Source: Ariolimax columbianus
Lineage: Eukaryota; Mollusca; Gastropoda; Stylommatophora; Arionidae
Direction of reading: 5' to 3'
NCBI GenBank assembly: GCA_036924085.1
Contig: JAVGWX010000005.1
Span: 39,565,164-39,629,163, forward strand
DNA length: 64,000 nucleotides
Below are positions 54,320 to 64,000 of the stretch, piece by piece; within the stretch, counting starts at the first letter, position 1; each line of letters begins with the position of its first letter. Made by a program: the position numbers and the translations under genes. Under the pieces are notes generated by a model. It was given only the letters and a program-made list of their open reading frames with translations, did not search any database and had not been told where the DNA came from.

Positions 54320-56001
54320 TTCTTCTTCTTCTTCGTACGCAGTCAGACAGTAACCATTATTTTTTCGAAAAAAGCGGCGGTCATCCTGAGGCTGTCGCCA
54401 CTGCCATAGAGCTTGTCTTGCAGTTCCACTGGTGATGGCCACATCTGCTCTCTCTGATCCTCGTATGTCGGGCAGTTCTGCAGCAGATGTTCAGCGGTCA
54501 TTTTACCAGTACCGCACGGGCATTCGTCGGTATACCCTATCTTCAATTTGTTGAATAGGTGGTACCTCAGTCTATTGTGGCCAGTGCGAAGTCTGAAGAC
54601 AACGACCTGCTCTCTTCGGTTCAACTGGTAATAGGCATCGTTTTGGGTGTAACCAGTATGTTCGGTTTCCCATTTGGTCATGTATCTGGCTTTGATAAGC
54701 CGTTTTGACTCTTCGTACGTCATACTGGTATCTGTTTGTGGTAGTCCTGCGCCTTCTTTTGCCAGTCTGTCTGCCTCCTCGTTGCCTTGGATGTTGCAGT
54801 GTGACGGGACCCACTGCACCACTACCCTTTTTGGTGCGGAATGCTGGCACAGTTTGCAGAGTGCTGCTCTTAAGTCATTAAGCTCAGTGTTTTTCTGGCT
54901 TTTTAGCGCTGTGACTACGGCGAGAGCATCTGTCAGCAGGACTATATGGCTCTCATTTTCACTGTGTGTCACCATTTCTTCCACTGCCGCCCTCAGTGCC
55001 TCTGCCTCCGCTCTGAAATTGCTTGTGTACTTACCAGTAGCGAATGACAGTGTTATTTTTCTGCCATTTGGTAGGTTCAGGAATGCTCCTGCCCCTCCGT
55101 TCTGTGTTGTGTTTGTTACAGAACCGTCGGTGTATGCATGGGTCCAGCCCATGCTTGGGTAGCTTTTCGTTATGAAGCTTAGGGTAGTATCTCTCCTTTC
55201 TTTTTCAGTCTGGCAGTTTTTGTTTGCAATACCTGGTATATTTTCTAAAACCTCTGGAAATATATCCTGCCTCCAGGTAGATTTTCGTACAATAGTGATG
55301 GGTTTTGGTGTTGTTAGTGCGTTTATGGGATCTTCGTGCATCTTTGCTTTGGCTATTTCTGCAAAGTTTCTTCGCTTTAGTTTCCCATTTCCCAAATTGT
55401 TTAGTCTCTGGTGCATTGGATGGTCAGTCAGTCTTCGGAATTTCTCTGACTTCAGCTGGGCTCTGCAGTCTCTTCTATCGGTCATGGATTGCAGTTTTGT
55501 AATCTTTTCAAGTTCTACAATTGGCGTTGACTTCATGCCTCCTGTTATAACTCTCATGGCTTGGTTTTGAAGTTTGCTAACTTTATCGAAGTTCGCCTTT
55601 GCTGCTGTTGTCCATGCCGCAATGCCATACTCGAGAACTGGTCTCACGCTTCCAGTGTACAGTTTCTTTAGTATGCCTTCGTCTGCTCCCCAGCGTGTGC
55701 CAGCAAGTTTCCTCATGATTGCCATTCTTTCTCTGGCTCTCATTCGGTTTCTCTCGATCTGACTTTTCCATGTCATGCGCCGATCAAATGTGACTCCCAG
55801 ATAGGTTGGGTTGTCGTTTGGCTGCAGGAATTTGCCATTTAGACTTAATTTGGTATTTTGGGGTTTTAATGAAAGCGAGAATATTGTGCATGTGGTTTTC
55901 TCCTCGTTTATTTTGACCAGCCATGAGTTCGCCCACTCTTCCAGCGATGTTAGGGCCTGCTGCATCCGATTTCTTGCTATGGTGAGATTCTTTTCAGAGG
56001 T
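54320..56001 (-). mobile_element. Young 5'-truncated I-like LINE, reverse strand, nested in the tail of another
   Basis: The GAA tail (TTCTTCTTCTTCTTCG) is at the left and the 5' truncation, within the RT just after FADD, at the right. It inserted immediately 3' of the older plus-strand copy, giving a tail-to-tail pair. A perfect 67-bp direct repeat flanks it, far longer than the 11-12 bp around the other two insertions of the family in this window. Confidence 0.93.
54343..56001 (-). CDS. Intact partial LINE frame: RT thumb, RNase H, Cys/His tail
   Basis: An uninterrupted frame of 552 codons runs from the truncation point (TSEKNLTIARNR) to TGA at 54343-54345. It covers the end of the RT (YLGVTFDRRMTWKSQIE, GSVRPVLEYGIAAW), RNase H with WTHAYTDGSV, NFRAEAEALRAA, LLTDALAVVTALKS and GNEEADRLAKEGA, and a tail with ECPCGTGKM and HLLQNC. 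The usual Cys in GCTDEC is Tyr here. The lack of stops, against several in the other copies, marks it as the youngest. With no endonuclease or RT core it cannot move by itself, and no promoter or start is expected: the first in-frame ATG (55965) is internal. Confidence 0.92.
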   Translation of the reverse strand, partial: TSEKNLTIARNRMQQALTSLEEWANSWLVKINEEKTTCTIFSLSLKPQNTKLSLNGKFLQPNDNPTYLGVTFDRRMTWKSQIERNRMRARERMAIMRKLAGTRWGADEGILKKLYTGSVRPVLEYGIAAWTTAAKANFDKVSKLQNQAMRVITGGMKSTPIVELEKITKLQSMTDRRDCRAQLKSEKFRRLTDHPMHQRLNNLGNGKLKRRNFAEIAKAKMHEDPINALTTPKPITIVRKSTWRQDIFPEVLENIPGIANKNCQTEKERRDTTLSFITKSYPSMGWTHAYTDGSVTNTTQNGGAGAFLNLPNGRKITLSFATGKYTSNFRAEAEALRAAVEEMVTHSENESHIVLLTDALAVVTALKSQKNTELNDLRAALCKLCQHSAPKRVVVQWVPSHCNIQGNEEADRLAKEGAGLPQTDTSMTYEESKRLIKARYMTKWETEHTGYTQNDAYYQLNRREQVVVFRLRTGHNRLRYHLFNKLKIGYTDECPCGTGKMTAEHLLQNCPTYEDQREQMWPSPVELQDKLYGSGDSLRMTAAFFEKIMVTV

Positions 56002-56068
56002 CCTGACAGCGTACGAAGAAGAAGAAGATAAAAAATGAATAAAAGAAATGAAGCTACGCCTTTAGATC
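56002..56068. repeat. 67-bp direct repeat (right) flanking LINE 54320-56001
   Basis: An exact copy of 54253-54319. Only one copy would have existed before insertion. Confidence 0.95.
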
Positions 56069-56099
56069 AAGCCGATGACAGTAATTATGGTAGGAGATG

Positions 56100-56573
56100 A
56101 AGACTCAAAAAACAAATGAGACTTGAACACACACGTAGAGATAAAACGGACACAAAATCGAATGAGCTTAGAAAATGAGGAGGCTCAACACATCGAAAAA
56201 CTATGATAAAAGGACAACAAATCTTGTATGCACATAACAATAAAAGATCAACTATTGAACATGTACAGAGTTTCTCTTTTCTAGGTCATATAATAACGGA
56301 ATATGGCAGCTGTAAAAAAGAAATCAGACAGAGAATATATGTAGCCAAGATGATATTCAGCAACATGCGACACATACTGACATCCAAATAAAATAATCTT
56401 AAACTGGAAATAAGAAATGTCAAATGTTATGTATACTCGTCACTACTTTATGGCGCAGAAACATCGACAAGTTGGAAAAGAGTATTGAAGACATCGAAAT
56501 GTGAGTATATAGAAGATTAGGTCGCATTTATTGGAATGAGAAGAAAACAAATGTGGAGGTATTAAAAACGTTG
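56100..56573 (+). pseudogene. LINE RT thumb remnant (non-RNase H family)
   Basis: Readable text: TIEHVQSFSFLGHIITEYGS, KKEIRQRIYVAKMIFSNMRH, NLKLEIRNVKCYVYSSLLYG, AETSTSWKR, and in a shifted frame LGRIYWNEKKTNVEVLKTLG. It matches the V..F.YLG..IT.DG.C..EI..RI..AK..F..M, LK..I...YV.S.LLYG.ETWT, ...R..W....TNEEVL.. order of APE-type LINEs. Stops are present. It is interrupted at about 56573 by the start of an I-like fragment. Confidence 0.8.
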
Positions 56574-56574
56574 G

Positions 56575-58140
56575 GAACACTCTCAAGATTTTTCTCGCTC
56601 TCTACAAAGCCAGATCAGGTAGACCTATATTTAGAAAACAGCCTACTTCCTATAGAAGACAATCCTACATACCCAGGAATGAGATTTGACAAAAAATTAA
56701 CAAGGGGCCCACACATACAATATACTCAAAAGAAGGCCACGCTCAGACTAAGGCTGATGAAAAAACTGGCAGGGACAAATTGGGGCGCAGATGCAAACAC
56801 AGTCAGACAGGTCTACACTGGATATGTACGGCCAACACTGGAATATGGCTTGGGTACCTATGCAACAGCGGCAAAGACCAACCTACAGAAACTAGACAGG
56901 GCACAGAATACCTGACTCCGAATTATTACCGGAGGTCTGAGAAGCACGCCAATCAGAGAACTCGTAGCGGTAGCAGGTCTTCAGAGTCTCGGTGAGCGCA
57001 AAGAAGAGAAAATACTAAACCTGACAGAAAAATACAAGCGCTTGAATAAACATCCAATAACATCAATAAATTAACAAAAAACCGCATAAAAAAAACAAGC
57101 TTCAATCATCTATCAAAAACCTTTACAGCAAAGAACAGTGACATATCAAAATGTCCATCGACATGGAAAATGATAAAATATATGAAAATACAGACCAACA
57201 GCCCAGCTTCACAGTGGAAGCGAAAATACCAGGTATCGATAGAAATGGGGAAGAATCAGACCATGCATTGAGAGAAAAAACCCTAAAGCATATTGGAGAC
57301 GCCTATCCTCAACCCAAGTAGACGCACGTCTAAACAAGATGGATCATCGGAAGGAGCATTGAGGAAAGCAGGAGCGGGACTCGTCATACGTCTACAGGAT
57401 GTAATCTGTATAGGAAAAGCAAGTGCTTTCCGTGAGCCCTCGACAAATCTAAGAACAGAGCAATAGGCAATAATTGAAGCAGTCAAACTAATGGATGAAA
57501 ATGGGTTAAAGGACAACAGAATAGTATTTTTGTGGAACTGAATGGACATTTTGCAGGTCACATAAAGAGAACCACGAAATAGTATGAAAAGGGAACTGAT
57601 AAGCCAGCTAAGTAAACTCTCAGACCACAATAAAATCACCCTCCAGTGAATTCCAGCTCACTGCGGCATACTGGAAATGAATGGGGAGACAGACTGACCA
57701 GGGAGGGAAGACAAAGAGAACAATTCACCCACCCAGTGTGACCGCCAGAAGCCAAGGCACACTTTAAAAAAAATATAAACAGTGGATAGAGAGAATAACC
57801 AGCAAATACCCACAGGACCCAATAAATAGACTGAATGTGAAATAGTATTCCACAATTTTTCGGATCCAAACAGGTCATTGCAGACTAAATGCACACGTGC
57901 ATAAAATAAAAGCAGCACAGACTGCACAATGCACATGTCAGAGAGGACCCCTGACTCCAGTAACCATCCTGCACAAGAAAACATGGCCCGAAGAAAGAAA
58001 CATACACGACAAACTGGGGGAACCATTGAGGGCCTGCGACTGACTTCAAGGAGGCAGCTTATCTGGTGGCATAGAACGAGCATACGAAACCGAACGCATA
58101 GAAGAAGAACAAGTTGGGGGAGAAAAGAGAATTAATGACC
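56575..58140 (+). pseudogene. Second, older I-like LINE lineage: RT end, RNase H, C-terminal tail
   Basis: RT end: DNPTYPGMRFDKKLTRGPHI, KKLAGTNWGADANTVRQVY, GYVRPTLEYGLGTYATAAKT, then after a TGA RIITGGLRSTPIRELVAVA. RNase H: AGAGLVIRLQD, NLRTEQ, DNRIVFLWN (LTD altered), ITLQ-stop-IPAHCGI. Tail: IFRIQTGHCRLNAHVHKIK, CTCQRGPLTPVTILHKK and TWPEERNIHDKLG. The order equals that of the GAA-tailed family but the sequence is well diverged, so it is a separate lineage. Several stops and shifts occur, and it is 5'-truncated in the RT thumb. Confidence 0.8.
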
Positions 58141-59483
58141 AAAATCAGGGTAAGACATTCGCGTAATTTTCGTCATATAACAAGACATACCTTCTTGTTG
58201 AAGACCACACTATAGGGTAGGGTGGACGGCAGTCGTTGAAGACGCAGTCAACGGTATCAGGAGATGGACTGGAAACAACATGTCAGATTGCATCATTGCG
58301 GCAAAAGAAAGATAACAATTGAGAGCCATTGTAGCCCCCCCCCCCCCCCCTTTAGATGCAGAGAAGGCACTCGAACTAAACTATCCTATTGTTTGAAGTT
58401 AAAAACCAATATGTGCATGTCTGTATGTTTGTGTGATTCTCATAACTGACTTTGTATTGTGCTCATATTTTATGACACCTAATTTAGAAATGTATGATCT
58501 TCTTCGTGACATTGATTAAGTGAATGTTAATAAGTATGAAGCTCTTTAAATCGTATTTAAAATGGTTGTTTCTTTTTTCTGCTTTACACTTATCCTGTTT
58601 TGCCTTTCAGTGGCAGGTTGCGAAGAGCTCTCTAGAACGAGTCCTGCTGTGTACCTCAAGCACAAGGGCATTAATCGCCTAACATGTTTACGTTTCGTCC
58701 TATGTCTCGTCTCGTCTATGTTCCGTGAGCGTGAAAAACAACTAATTGTCCACTATCGGCTTACTAGACCAATCACAGCGCAATTTTAAAACGGGATCGT
58801 GTGCACTAGACTACACATTCCGTCTATAAAACACATATTTCAATGAATTGGCGCTTGAAATTGGCCCGTAAAAAAAACTTTGCGATAAATTTTATCCGGG
58901 CGTACTGTCCTTTCATATTGGACCCTTTTGATGACGGGCCAATGTTCTGCACGGGTCAGCTCGTATATATTACCACAACTGAACGACAAACTATTTAAAA
59001 AACAAACATATCCATACCAAGGTTTCTGATGAAACAACAAAATAACAGAATCAACTTTCCGAGTGTCACAGACGCGAGCTACTGCCCACCCCCCTTGTCA
59101 ACATCATGACATTTTCTTGAAGGTGTTCATTTATTATTTCTCAGCGACACTACGCTTGATTATCTACTCCTCTGGCGAACTCTGACAAAAGCTAATAACA
59201 TTGTCAATTTGACAGGCAGAATGCCATGTATGACATTGACCGACACCCGCTTGACCGGAAACATATAATTTTTCCTTCGTTGCCAAATGACCAATAATGG
59301 CCAAATGTTCATTAATCTTGCTGACTGAGTAGACCTGCTACCTGAGAAGAGAGAGCAATTACTACAGGGGCATAATTGAAGGCAGCAACTGGGAGTGAAT
59401 GAAACAAGAGCAAGGCACCTGAGTGGAAGGAACGATGTACACAAACACATGACATAGAGCACAAGAGGGAAAGGGGGGGGGGG
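58141..59483. other. Unassigned sequence
   Basis: It includes poly-C (58327-58340), poly-G (59472-59485) and a 75-codon open frame (58562-58789) with a hydrophobic start but no motif. No gene can be supported. Confidence 0.45.
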
Positions 59484-60275
59484 GGACACACAATCGAGGA
59501 CAATGGTGAGAATAAAAGAAAGTGGAGACAAACAATCTAGGACAATGGTTAGGATAAAAGAAAGTGGAGACAAACAATCTAGGACAATGGTTAGGATAAA
59601 AGAAAGTGGAGACAAACAATCTAGGACAATGGTTAGGATAAAAGAAAGTGGAGACAAACAATCTAGGACAATGGTTAGGATAAAAGAAAGTGGTAACAAA
59701 CAATCTAGGACAATGGTTAGGATAAAAGAAAGTGGAGACAAACAATCTAGGACAATGGTTAGGATAAAAGAAAGTGGAGACAAACAATCTAAGACAATGG
59801 TTAGGATAAAAGAAAGTGGAGAAACAATCTAGGACAATGGTTAGGATAAAAGAAAGTGGAGAAACAATCTAGGACAATGGTTAGGATACAATTAAGGGGA
59901 GACAAACAATCTAGGACAATGGTTAGGATACAATTAAGGGGAGACAAACAATCTAGGACAATGGTGAGAATAAAAAAAAGTGGAGACAAACAATCTAGGA
60001 CAATGGTTAGGATAAAAGAAAGTGGAGACAAACATTCTAGGACAATGGTTAGGATAAAAAAAAGTGGAGACAAACAATCTAGGACAATGGTTAGGATAAA
60101 AAAGGTGAGACAAACAATCTACCACAATGGTGAAGATATAAAACAGGGAGACAAACGATCTAGAACATTAGTGAGGATAGAAGACAGGGAAGACAAACGA
60201 TCTAGGACAAGGGTGAGGATAGAAGACAGGGGACACAAACAATCTAGAACAGTAGTGAGGATAGAAAACGTTTAA
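59484..60275 (+). repeat. 42-bp minisatellite, about 19 units
   Basis: Units hold GACAATGGTTAGGATAAAAG and AAAGTGGAGACAAACAATCT at 42-bp spacing (some 39-40 bp). The central units are nearly identical and the right end diverges (GTGAGGATAGAAGACAGGG). Fourteen codons per unit keep frames open on both strands (MVRIKESGDKQSRT forward). Confidence 0.95.
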
Positions 60276-60725
60276 GTGACGAGAGAACGATGGGCAGAGC
60301 GACATTTAGGAAAGCAGCAGCAAGAAGCCTTTAAAACAAGAATACGGTTACTTAATTCATTGAAAGTAGTCTAAGGGTCATGATAGAAGTCTTAAGAAGG
60401 AAGAAATGCAAGTAGGGAGTACGCAAAATACGTTAGATAGGTCGAAGACACAGCTGTAAATGAGCTTAAAGCATCCAACGACTCACAGATGACTCTTTAT
60501 GTCATAGTCAGCTACTCAATGCTCACCATGACCATATTCAGCATCCAAGTGGTGTCCCTGGAAACAGAGAGAAGAAAAAATCAAAGAAAGAAGGCAAACT
60601 CGGTCCAAACAATGCCGCGATGAAACCTGATGTGGCAGGCCAAAAACACAGCCTCGCTGTAAGCACAATTTAGCATAACGTCCGTTTTAGGACGAACAAA
60701 GAAAATGATGACTTAAGAGAATAAA
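60276..60725. other. Unassigned sequence
   Basis: Purine-rich sequence with no recognisable gene or repeat. Confidence 0.4.
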
Positions 60726-60729
60726 GAAC

Positions 60730-61095
60730 ACAGAGACGTAATAGGAGATACAAGAAGGGAAAGGAAAAACAAGGACAAGGCGTGGAGGTTAATAAACAGG
60801 CAGGGGAGAGGAGATAATAAAACAACGACACGACGTGGGGGTTAATAAATAGGCAGGGGAGAGGAGGTAATAACACAACGACAAGACGGAGAGGTTAATA
60901 AACAGGCAGGACAGAGGAGATACTAAAAAAAAACATGACTGGGAGGTTAACAAACAGGCAGGAGAGAGGAGATAATAAAACAACGACAAGACGTGGAGGT
61001 TCATAAACAGACAGGACAGAGGAGATAATAAAAACAAGAGCAAGATGGGAAGGTTAATAAACAGGCAGGCGAGAGGATATAATAAAACGAGGACA
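60730..61095 (+). repeat. 53-54-bp minisatellite, about seven units
   Basis: Units hold GGTTAATAAACAGGCAGG, GAGAGGAGATAATAAAA and AACGACAAGACG, spaced 53-54 bp, with small indels and an older leftmost unit. Reverse-strand frames of 68-111 codons are by-products. Confidence 0.9.
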
Positions 61096-62085
61096 AGATA
61101 ATTGCTTTTAGAGCACATCGGCACGGGATGACGGGATAGACAGAAGACTAATCAATCAAGAGTACGGTGGTAGGCAGTGGTGAGATGGTATCATACAAGC
61201 ATTTGATAATGAAGTTTGAAGAATGGTAGGGGGAGATAAACAAAGGAAGCGGTATCTAAGTTGACAGTACGATGGACGCAGGGACATTCTAGAAGGCAGG
61301 ATAGCTAAAAGAATCAAATAACATGGTGATCTTTCGTTCGTTCGTCAGAATGCATCCAATATTCAGCGACATGCATTGACTTGTCATTTTCCTCTAACAT
61401 GTCACACCTGTTGCATGTTTCCTGGAGGTTGGGGCAGGTCATCAGAGGGTCTGGATCCTGTATTGCACCATATGTTACCATCTGTGTAGCCCTATCGTTC
61501 CATATTCCTCTTGTACCGTGATACACCAGTTCGGAGTCTGTTCAGTGACTCCCATGTTGTGTAGGGTAGATGACGTCCAGAGGCAGGTCCCTCCAAAAGT
61601 TCCTTCTCTGGAGCCTTCATCAATTCCTGATATCTCTCGGATACATCGGCTTTCGGGGTTTGTCTGTACGAGCTGTGTTGATTTTATGATTCTATGTCTG
61701 GATTTGAGTCTTGTACTCTGTACCTGATGTCCAAACATTGGGTGCCTTGGGTCGTGCTCCTGTTTTTCTCTTTAGATTTTTGCTGCTACGCTTCGTCGGA
61801 TCTCCAGTGGTGCTATGCCAGTTATGGGGTATATTTTATCAATGGGGGTGGCTTTCAGGCACCATAATACTATCCTCATTTATTGCTGTATCAACCAGTT
61901 TTCGCATGGACATATTTTTGCCAGACTGGTATTCATCAACGGAAAAACACAAAGTTAGTGCCGGAAAACTGATTACTGTAGCCTCCAAAGTTGGGCCGGT
62001 CAGTTTTCGGGTGATACAATTTCTTGCGTGTATCTTACGAATTGTTTCCTGGTAGGATATAGTTATGATGACATAATACATGAGA
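61096..62085. other. Unassigned sequence
   Basis: No gene or element recognised. Open frames of 70-114 codons on both strands (61314-62099) overlap and have no motif. Confidence 0.4.
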
Positions 62086-62086
62086 A

Positions 62087-62530
62087 AGGAGAGAATCACA
62101 AAGGACCCAGTGATAATGATAGAAGATCAGACGGGAAATAATTACTTGGGACCCAGTGGTAATGATAGAAGATCAGAAGGGAAAGAATTTCTTGGGACCC
62201 AGTGGTAATGATAGAAGATCAGAAGGGAAAGAATCAGTTGGGACCCAGTGGTAATGATAAAAAGATGAGAAGTGAGAGAATCGTTAAGTACCCAGTGGTA
62301 ATGATAGAAGATATGAGAAGTGATAGAATCGTTAAGTACCCAGTGGTAATGATAGAAGATATGAGAAGGGAGAGAATCACTAAGTGCCTAGTGGTAATGA
62401 TATAAGATATGAGAAGTGATAGAATCGTTAAGTACCCAGTGGTAATGATAGAAGATATGAGAAAAGAGAGAATCACTAAGTGCCTAGTGGTAATGATAGA
62501 AGATATGAGAAGGGAGAGAATCCAAACTAT
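62087..62530 (+). repeat. 46-48-bp minisatellite, about nine units
   Basis: Units hold CAGTGGTAATGATAGAAGAT and variable GAGAGAATC..TAAGTNCC or GGGAAAGAATTTCTTGGGACC segments. The left units (GGGACCC type) are 46 bp and the right ones (AAGTGCCTAGTGG type) 48 bp, giving two sub-families in sequence. Confidence 0.92.
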
Positions 62531-62902
62531 CCTAGTGATGATAATAGAACGCGTGACAATGGACACAAATAAAGAGATAGCTTCATGATATTGATAAAGG
62601 GCATAGGACGGGAGAAAATAAAACCAGGTGGTATCAGAGTGAGGCAAAACGTACTGATCAGACATGTTAGTCAGGGTTAAGCAAAACATGCTGATCAGAC
62701 ATATTAGTCAGGGTGAGGCAAACCATCCTGATCTGACAGGGTGAGGGAAAAGACGCTGATCAGACATATAAGGCAGGGTCTGACAAAATATACTGACCAA
62801 GATCACTACCTCCTTTTCCATGTAGTTCTCCCTGTAAATGAAGCGTTTTTTGGCAGCCTGGCTAACGAGATGGGGGATGAACGTGATCACCGTAATAGTG
62901 AG

Positions 62903-62914
62903 CGTCACGTAGAT
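62903..62914. repeat. Target-site duplication (left) of SINE 62915-63199
   Basis: CGTCACGTAGAT recurs exactly at 63200-63211. Confidence 0.93.
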
Positions 62915-62915
62915 T

Positions 62916-62964
<49 letters not shown>

Positions 62965-63199
62965 GTTCGCCTTATTTCTCTAATCCCCAAGGCGGTGTGC
63001 GTTGCACTGCGTTTTTATTTTGCGCCTGTCGGCCCAGTGCATCCGACTTCAGCATGCATTTTATGTAAGGGTCTGCTTCCTCCTGCATTTTCTAAGGGTT
63101 TGCTTCCCCGGGGTAACGGCCGGTGCTGTGATGGGGATCGAACCCAGCACCTTCTGGTTGTGAGCCGTGTCACTTAACCACTAGGCCACGCCGTCATCT
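62915..63199 (-). mobile_element. tRNA-derived SINE family S1, copy 2, complete
   Basis: Read on the reverse strand from 63199, the element starts with GACGGCGTGGCCTAGTGGTT (A box GTGGCCTAGTGGTTAAG), has the B box GGTTCGATCCC about 35 bp on, a body shared with 37605-37832 and ends in a poly-A tail of more than 40 (poly-T at 62918-62962). The perfect 12-bp flanking duplication and long tail indicate a young insertion, mobilised by the machinery of a LINE partner. Confidence 0.95.
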
Positions 63200-63211
63200 C
63201 GTCACGTAGAT
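63200..63211. repeat. Target-site duplication (right) of SINE 62915-63199
   Basis: CGTCACGTAGAT, identical to 62903-62914. Confidence 0.93.
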
Positions 63212-63365
63212 AAACCAAAGCATAGTTCAACCGTCTGAAGGACGCCAGTCCATTTTCTAGTGAGAAAAGATACTACAGCCAACTACCGAACGCCCTTTTC
63301 AGGGCGCACAAAAGAATAAACTTACTCACTGTTGGTATTCACAACAACAGCAGCAACATGTCTAC

Positions 63366-64000
63366 ATCTGTTCAAGTTTGTAGGACTTCACGTTTCCACT
63401 CAAAATCAAGTTCCCAGCCCCATGCCCAATCTTCCCGGGCAGGTTACAATGATATGATTCATTGTTTCCCTCCATGAAAAAGCATTCACAAATCGTTTAC
63501 AGCTGGTATGCATGAGAAAAGGGCCTCGTCGTTGTAAAAGGCATCCATCAATCAATCAATCAATCAATGTCTCAGGGTCCTTTCGGGGCACAGACCATTG
63601 ACAACTCTCCTCCGGTATATTCAGTTTTGAGCCCTTTCTGTCTCTCTCCAGTTGAGGTGCAGGGACCGAAGTTCATTTTCACAGTCTCACCTCCAGGTTT
63701 TTGTTGGGTCTACCTCTCTTTCTCTTTCACTGTAGATTCCATGTCACGGCCTGTCTATCTACTCTTCATAGTGACTCTGTAATGTATGTCCTATCCACCA
63801 CCACTTCCTTCGTGTAATATATGGCTCAACTGGTTGTTGTTCGCTTCTTTCCCATAGGTCTTCATTCCTCACCATATCTTACAAAGTTTATACCTATTAT
63901 CCTCCACATTCATTTATTGACAAACAACTAGAGTTTCCTCTATCTCGAATTTCTCGTTACATAAGTGTCGGATTCGTACATGAGCACGGGCTAGACATAT
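63366..64000. other. Unassigned sequence with a CAAT microsatellite
   Basis: A CAAT-repeat (about 63545-63567, five to six units) lies here. Nothing else is recognised; a 71-codon open frame (63567-63782) has no motif. Confidence 0.45.

Larger units (their letters stand above)
62640..63365 (-). mobile_element. Family T dispersed element copy E, split by a SINE
   Basis: Left: three to four terminal units (CATGTTAGTCAGGGTTAAGC, CTGATCAGACATATTAGTCA), then the body in reverse orientation (TTCCATGTAGTTCTCCCTGT, GGCAGCCTGGCTAACGAGAT, GTGATCACCGTAATAGTGAG); the body resumes after the SINE at 63212 (GTCTGAAGGAC, GCCCTTTTCAGGGCGCACAA, AAACTTACTCACTG, ACAACAACAGCAGCAAC). Copy A has the same body without the SINE. 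Confidence 0.82.

Noticed and set aside
58562..58789. 75-codon frame with a hydrophobic start, possible small secreted peptide
   Set aside because: No polyadenylation, splice or homology support; the chance expectation for such a frame in this window is high.

Overview
This window looks like repeat-dense nuclear DNA from an invertebrate animal, most likely a mollusc and possibly a gastropod. The evidence is a degenerate but easily read metazoan 18S rRNA sequence whose 5' end has the T-A-T-C-T-G-G form common in molluscs, tRNA-derived SINEs, many LINE (non-LTR) retrotransposon fragments, and satellites that fill much of the window. No bacterial operon, Shine-Dalgarno or CRISPR logic applies. 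I find no convincing host protein-coding gene: nearly every long open frame is transposon-derived or is a tandem array whose period keeps a frame open.

Layout. 1-7665: two related G/T-rich satellites (27-bp monomer with higher-order repeats, then 28-bp monomer). 8255-9895: a dispersed repeat split by a 5'-truncated I-like LINE with a 12-bp target duplication. 11850-14438: a longer I-like LINE copy (RT plus RNase H, two nonsense codons, 11-bp target duplication). 14800-16160: a reverse-strand CR1-like RT remnant, then a mariner-like helix-turn-helix remnant. 17890-20010: minisatellites and a head-to-head pair of a dispersed element that carries its own 37-bp array. 22978-25890: hexamer and purine-rich arrays. 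26830-37000: a graveyard of LINE 3' ends, SINEs and minisatellites. 37605-39594: a SINE, another 37-bp-family element and a piggyBac-like N-terminus. 42060-45480: LINE remnants. 45990-48960: an rDNA-derived block (spacer-like DNA, most of 18S, then repeated 28S 3'-end fragments joined to 18S). 49694-58140: a second copy of the dispersed repeat, then a run of I-like LINEs including a tail-to-tail nested pair bounded by a perfect 67-bp direct repeat. 59484-62530: three more minisatellites. 62640-63365: a further 37-bp-family element split by a SINE with a 12-bp target duplication.

How the parts relate. Two kinds of element dominate: an I-superfamily LINE with a C-terminal RNase H and a GAA-repeat tail, present in four copies of differing age, and one or more LINE families with an APE-type endonuclease and no RNase H seen. 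The most interesting pattern is that at least five minisatellites (43, 43, 54, 30 and 21 bp periods) lie inside or at the end of LINE coding sequence, and their monomers can be read as amplified codons of the exact LINE segment where they sit. A sixth (37 bp) is an expanded internal repeat of a dispersed non-coding element. The window therefore seems to show minisatellites being born inside transposon copies. All family assignments are by eye from conserved motifs; no database search was run.
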